Assembly (NCBI RefSeq): GCF_051014445.1
Contig: NC_135144.1
Span: 7,192,001 to 7,256,000, forward strand
Length of the DNA: 64,000 nt
From: Colletes latitarsis
Lineage: Eukaryota > Arthropoda > Insecta > Hymenoptera > Colletidae
Direction: 5' to 3'
The notes under the pieces are model-generated. The model saw only the letters and a list, made by a program, of their open reading frames with translations. It made no database searches and had not been told where the DNA came from. Positions within the stretch are counted from its first letter, which is position 1, and the number at the start of each line of letters is the position of its first letter. The position numbers and the translations under genes are program-made. Below are positions 59,615 to 64,000 of the stretch, piece by piece.

Positions 59615-61413
59615 AACACATTTAGTATTGTAGGAGTTATGGCTGCTTGAAAATTGGACCATTTCTATGGACGTTTTCTCACTTTACGAGTTTAAGGAAC
59701 AACTTTCCGAATATTCTTAGAATCTTTACATATTCTACACTAAAATACGCGTTGACTGTATTTTGGAACATTAAAATCCTCCAATCCGTTCAGAAGCTAC
59801 GATGTTTTAAACAAACGTATAGGAATCATTTTTAGTCAGACATTATATTTTTGGTAATGAATTTTTTTTTCGGAAGTGCGTAGGATTTAGAGCGTATATT
59901 TATTCACCAAAAATGATTGTAATCGACCCCTAAAACTAAAAATAATTTTTCCAAAAGGATTTGAAATTTTTTAATTTTCTTCAAAAATTTGTCCACATTT
60001 CTGAATTTTTTTCTCGAAACTGGATGGGATTTCGGCGGTATGTCTATTCACCAAAAATGATTGTAATTGGCTCCTAAAACTAGAAGTAATTTTTTCATAA
60101 CGATATGAAACTTTTCAATTTCACCGAAAAATTCAGGCACCTACCCACAGCGATTTTTCTTTAAAATTGGTTTTTGATTTTTAATAAATTTGGTTGGCAC
60201 TATATGACAAAATTGTGTAATATTTTTTAGAAGGTATCCATGAGCTCTCCTTCATAAATAAATTTCAATGTAATACATTCACTATTATAGGAGTTATGGT
60301 CGTTTGAAAATTGGAACAGTTGTATGGAATTTTTCTCAATTTACAGGGGCAAGGAACAACTTTTCAAATATTTTTGGAATTTTTATTATTCTCCACCAAA
60401 ATACGCGTTATTTGCCTTTTGAAACATTAAAATCTTCCAATCCGTTCAGAAGTTACACTGTTTTAAACAAACGCATGAGAATCATTCATGAATTTTTTTC
60501 TCGAAAGTGCGTAGGATTTCGAGCGTATATTTATTCACGAAAAATGATTGTAATCGACTCCTGAAACTAAAAATATTTTCTTCATAATGGTTTGAAATTT
60601 TTTAATTTCGTCAAAAAATTTGTCTACCTACAATCTATCGATTTTTAATAAAAATTCGTTTCTGGTTTTTAATAAATTTGTTTGACGTTCCACGCAAATG
60701 TTGTTTAATACTTTTTAAAAGGTATCCATGAGCTCTACTTCATAAATAAATTTCAATGAAATACATTCACTATTATAGGAGTTATGGTCGTTTGAAAATT
60801 GAAACAGTTGTATGGAATTTTTCTCAATTTACAGGGGCAAGGAACAATTTTTCAAATATTCTTGGAATTTTTATTATTCTCCACCAAAATACGCGTTATT
60901 TGCCTTTTGAAACATTAAAATCCTCCAATCCGTTCAGAAGTTACGATGTTTTAAACATACGCATGAAATTTCAGGGAAACATATCAATGGTATGGTCAGA
61001 CATTATATTTTTGGTAATGAATTTTTTTCTCGAAAATGCGTAGGATTTCGGGCATATGTTTATTCACCAAAAATGATTGTAATCGGCTCTTGAAACTAAA
61101 AATATTTTTTTCATAAAGGTTTGAAATTTTTTAATTTCGTCGAAAAATTTGTCTACCACCTATCGATTTTTAATAAAAATTCGTTTCTGGTTTTTAATAA
61201 ATTTGTTTGACGCTCCACGCAAATGTTGTTTAATACTTTTCTGTAGGTATCCATGAGCTCTACTTCATAAATAAATTTCAATGCAATACATTCACTATTG
61301 TTGAAGTTATGGTCGTTTGAAAATTGGGCCATTTTTGTGGGGGTTTTCTCGCATAACGGGGTTAAGAAACAACTTTTCGAACATTCTTAGAATTTCTAAA
61401 TATTCTTCACCAA
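59615..61413 (+). mobile_element. CAGGGTG-family element interior, both ends missing, forward
   Basis: Three successive forward modules of the CTTCATAAATAAATTTCAAT subfamily, starting mid-module (CATTTAGTATTGTAGGAG) and ending abruptly after CTAAATATTCTTCACCA. The last two full modules are very similar to each other and carry recurring ORFs at 60304-60564 and 60756-61043, suggesting recent internal duplication. Confidence 0.87.
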
Positions 61414-61974
61414 TTTTTACAATATATTAAATAAGAAGCATTAAAGGATATGCCTATATCTATATTTATGTTACTTACTACAAATGTTACGATTTATAAA
61501 AGGAAATCGACTGAATCGTTAGGTGTACGATTTTAAGTGACAATTACTGTACATTTTCTTATTTATATTAATAATCCTGTAAGGGGTTTCAACCTAAATA
61601 ATAAAAAAAAGAGATTCTTGTACAAAAATCGTGAAGTCTAGCGGCAAATCTGCGATACTTGGAAATGCTCAGTGAATAAATAATATCTTTGAACGCGCAT
61701 GAAAGCTGAATCTCACGAGACGGAAATGAAATGCGTTTGGAAACGTAGACTGGTAGGATTGACGGAGGTCACATCTAAACCGATGCATTCGTGAAACGTA
61801 TGATAATAATGGTGACACATTCGTGGAAATACATTACAACCGATGAAACTAGATTTAAACTAAAATTTCACAGATAGAATTACACAGAAATAGTCCGTTT
61901 ATATTGCGATACAAACTGAGGCACGTTTTTACTTAAAGTAATTTAAATGAAATATACTTAAAGTATTTTTTTTA
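61414..61974. other. AT-rich low-copy DNA
   Basis: No gene or repeat is recognised between two truncated repeat copies. Confidence 0.4.
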
Positions 61975-62634
61975 GAACGATTTGAAATTTTTTTTTTCGT
62001 CGAAAAATTTAGGCACCTACCCCCTTGTCGATTTTTCTTAAAAATTTGTTTTTCATTTTTAATAAATTTGGTTGGCGCCGTATGGAAATGTTGTCTAATA
62101 CTTTTTCGTAGGTATCCATGGGCTCTACTGCTAGACTAAATTTCAATGAGATCCCTTCACTATTGTAGGAGTTATGGCTGTTCAAAAATTGGATCATTTT
62201 TATGTGGTTTTTCTCATTTTACGGGGTCAAAGAACAACTTTTTCATTATTGTTAGAATTTCTACATATTCTACACCAAAATACGTGTGGTTTGCCTTTTT
62301 AAACATTAAAATCGTCCAATCCGTTCAGGAGTTATGGTGTTTTGAAGATACGCATGAAATTTCGGGGAACGATTTCTGGCCTGAAATTAGATTTTCGGTA
62401 AGGAATTTTTTTCTCGAAAATGCGTAGGATTTCGGGGGTATGTGTAATGACCAAAAATGATTGTAATCGACTCGTGCAACCGAAAATAATTTTTCCAGAA
62501 CGATTTGAAATTTTTTAATTTAATTATTAACTTTTTAACGAAGCCTCCATCAACAAATTGGTATTCTTGATTTTCGTCTTATTTTGACCTCTATCCCCCA
62601 TTAAAATTTTTCCCTGGGGTGGCCGAACACCCTG
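61975..62634 (+). mobile_element. CAGGGTG-family element, left-truncated, forward
   Basis: It begins inside a module (AGAACGATTTGAAATTTTTT) and ends with the right terminal repeat GTGGCCGAACACCCTG followed by TATA at 62635. It carries the recurring ORF at 62146-62427. Confidence 0.9.
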
Positions 62635-64000
62635 TATAATATACGATATCGCGTTTATGAAATATCACTAATAATGTCCAGCAGACTTGGAGAATTTTAT
62701 CCTATAATAACGCGCTAAGCCCGTAATATTATCCGAATTGAAATCTGTAGAGAATACTAAACGAGCGCTCTTTGATGTATGTGGCCACGATGTAAAATAT
62801 TTAACGCGGCCACACGCATCGATTAATATGTAACTCGAAGTTGAGCGTAAAAGTTTATATTATCCAGAGCACGGCATCGTGTAATTATCCATTACAATTA
62901 CTTCAATTTTTATGCGTATTTTAATAATATTTTAAATAAAATTCCCTTGGCTTATTTTCATTGTTTTATGAAAATTGTCCTACTGAAAACAATTCATTCA
63001 AACTTCACGATGGAACGATAGAAAGAATTTTATTATTAATTCATTTTAAATCACAAATTCCATATTTATTGCTTACTTTATGTATATCGAGGCAAAATTA
63101 AAAATGTTGACTTAATAGTTAGAATAAAGGAAAACTAGGTCATCGATTTCGTTTTCATTTGCATAAAATGATGTGCCGTATTCATTTAAATAAAGTCGTA
63201 TTGTTTGTATGTAATTATTTTTTAATTGAAGTCTAAACAAAATTAAAAATAAACGAAGAATTTTTCATCATTTTTCAAAGACTCTGAAAAGTCAATGCGA
63301 AGGGTGTTTTAGTGGAAGAGGAAATTTTTTGTATTTTATTGTAAATAAAATATATTTATATCTAGGAAAGTGAAAATTTCCGGGCTTATGTAGATACCAT
63401 CATCCTTCATCCTTAAGAATAATATAATACTTTATCAGAGTGGAACTACCTGCTTCGAACTCACCCTATATAATGGAAATGGAAGTTCGCGCTAGCAATA
63501 TCCGGATTTATTTTTCGACGAGCAAAATATATAATTCGAGTATGTCACCTGAATACACAAAACTTATCGAGGTACGTCAACGGATTGCTCTACTTTTCTG
63601 ACACGTGCGCTATTTTCAATTAACTCTTTCGACCCATAAATAAAACTCACCGATTACTCAACAATTTAAAAAAATACATAAACTTACCGATCCACGTAAG
63701 TTAAAACTTTCATAAATGTTACAATTCGACAGTAGAAGCTAGTTTTAACATAAATTTTACTGAATACGAAAACGTGACGCGTAAACCTAAATTATCGCCA
63801 AAATCTGATCAGACGAGATCCTCATATATAATTCGTAATTAACTCCAAGTCAATTATAGATTTAATTATCGCGTTCCACGCCGTGAACGTCGGCGTAAAT
63901 CGACGAATTTTACGCAAGAACTTCGCTGTAAGATAGCCTCCCAAGCGAGATAATTGTCTCTGTTCGAAACTTGGTAATTAACATGAGGTTCTTAAACGTT
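62635..64000. other. AT-rich low-copy DNA
   Basis: No gene or complete repeat. AACTCACCCTATATAATG near 63455 resembles the end of the palindromic MITE (AGACTCACCCTGTATA) and may be a relic. Confidence 0.4.

Noticed and set aside
1..64000. TTAGG-type telomeric repeats or rRNA genes
   Set aside because: None seen on either strand.

Overview
The window is AT-rich eukaryotic DNA dominated by transposable elements and tandem arrays. It is most likely an insect genome, and probably a hymenopteran (bee, wasp or ant). That is an inference from the mix of Tc1/mariner, piggyBac and jockey-like elements, the short consensus introns, and GC-richer islands in a very AT-rich background. Bacterial hallmarks (operons, Shine-Dalgarno sites, dense long ORFs) are absent. 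Only a handful of stretches look like host coding sequence, and these are single exons: 17231-17351 (+), 34960-35157 (-) and a damaged one at 24534-24784 (-). I could not name the products.

The main component is one element family, called here the CAGGGTG family. It has about 113-bp terminal inverted repeats starting CAGGGTGTTCGGCCACC and a non-coding-looking interior made of repeated modules. Copies or fragments lie at 1-1597, 3129-4836, 13211-15294, 18419-19840, 24925-27031, 32651-34504, 36722-37582, 40385-41768, 42969-44150, 46311-46480, 48249-49328, 57517-58176, 59615-61413 and 61975-62634, roughly a quarter of the window. The copy at 36722-37582 interrupts a reverse-transcriptase reading frame, which gives an internal estimate of its target duplication: 4 bp, TATA-like.

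Other mobile DNA: (i) a complete Tc1-like transposon (22617-24409) with nested inverted repeats and a transposase that is open if one 56-nt intron is removed; (ii) a decayed mariner (52831-54160); (iii) several TTAA-flanked piggyBac-type elements (22112-22357, 24976-25200, 28664-30435, 48020-48245, 55895-56133) plus a piggyBac C-terminal cysteine-rich fragment (19845-20021); (iv) non-LTR retrotransposon RT and RNase H relics (36245-37740, 17475-17811); (v) LTR-like fragments (17812-18418, 42299-42430) and a 277-bp LTR-like tandem array (39346-40381); (vi) an almost fully palindromic MITE (5909-6203); (vii) fragments of two further DDE transposases (41769-42271, 50040-50250).

Tandem arrays lie at 7510-10530 (154/155-bp unit with a three-unit, 463-bp higher-order repeat), 15295-16918 (about 490 bp), 29437-30090 (223 bp), 39346-40381 (277 bp) and 51205-52160 (194 bp). 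Together with the nested insertions this suggests a heterochromatic, pericentromeric or gene-poor intronic region. Remaining stretches are AT-rich low-copy sequence in which I see no supportable gene. Most ORFs of 60-120 codons in the window are accidental or belong to the CAGGGTG repeats.
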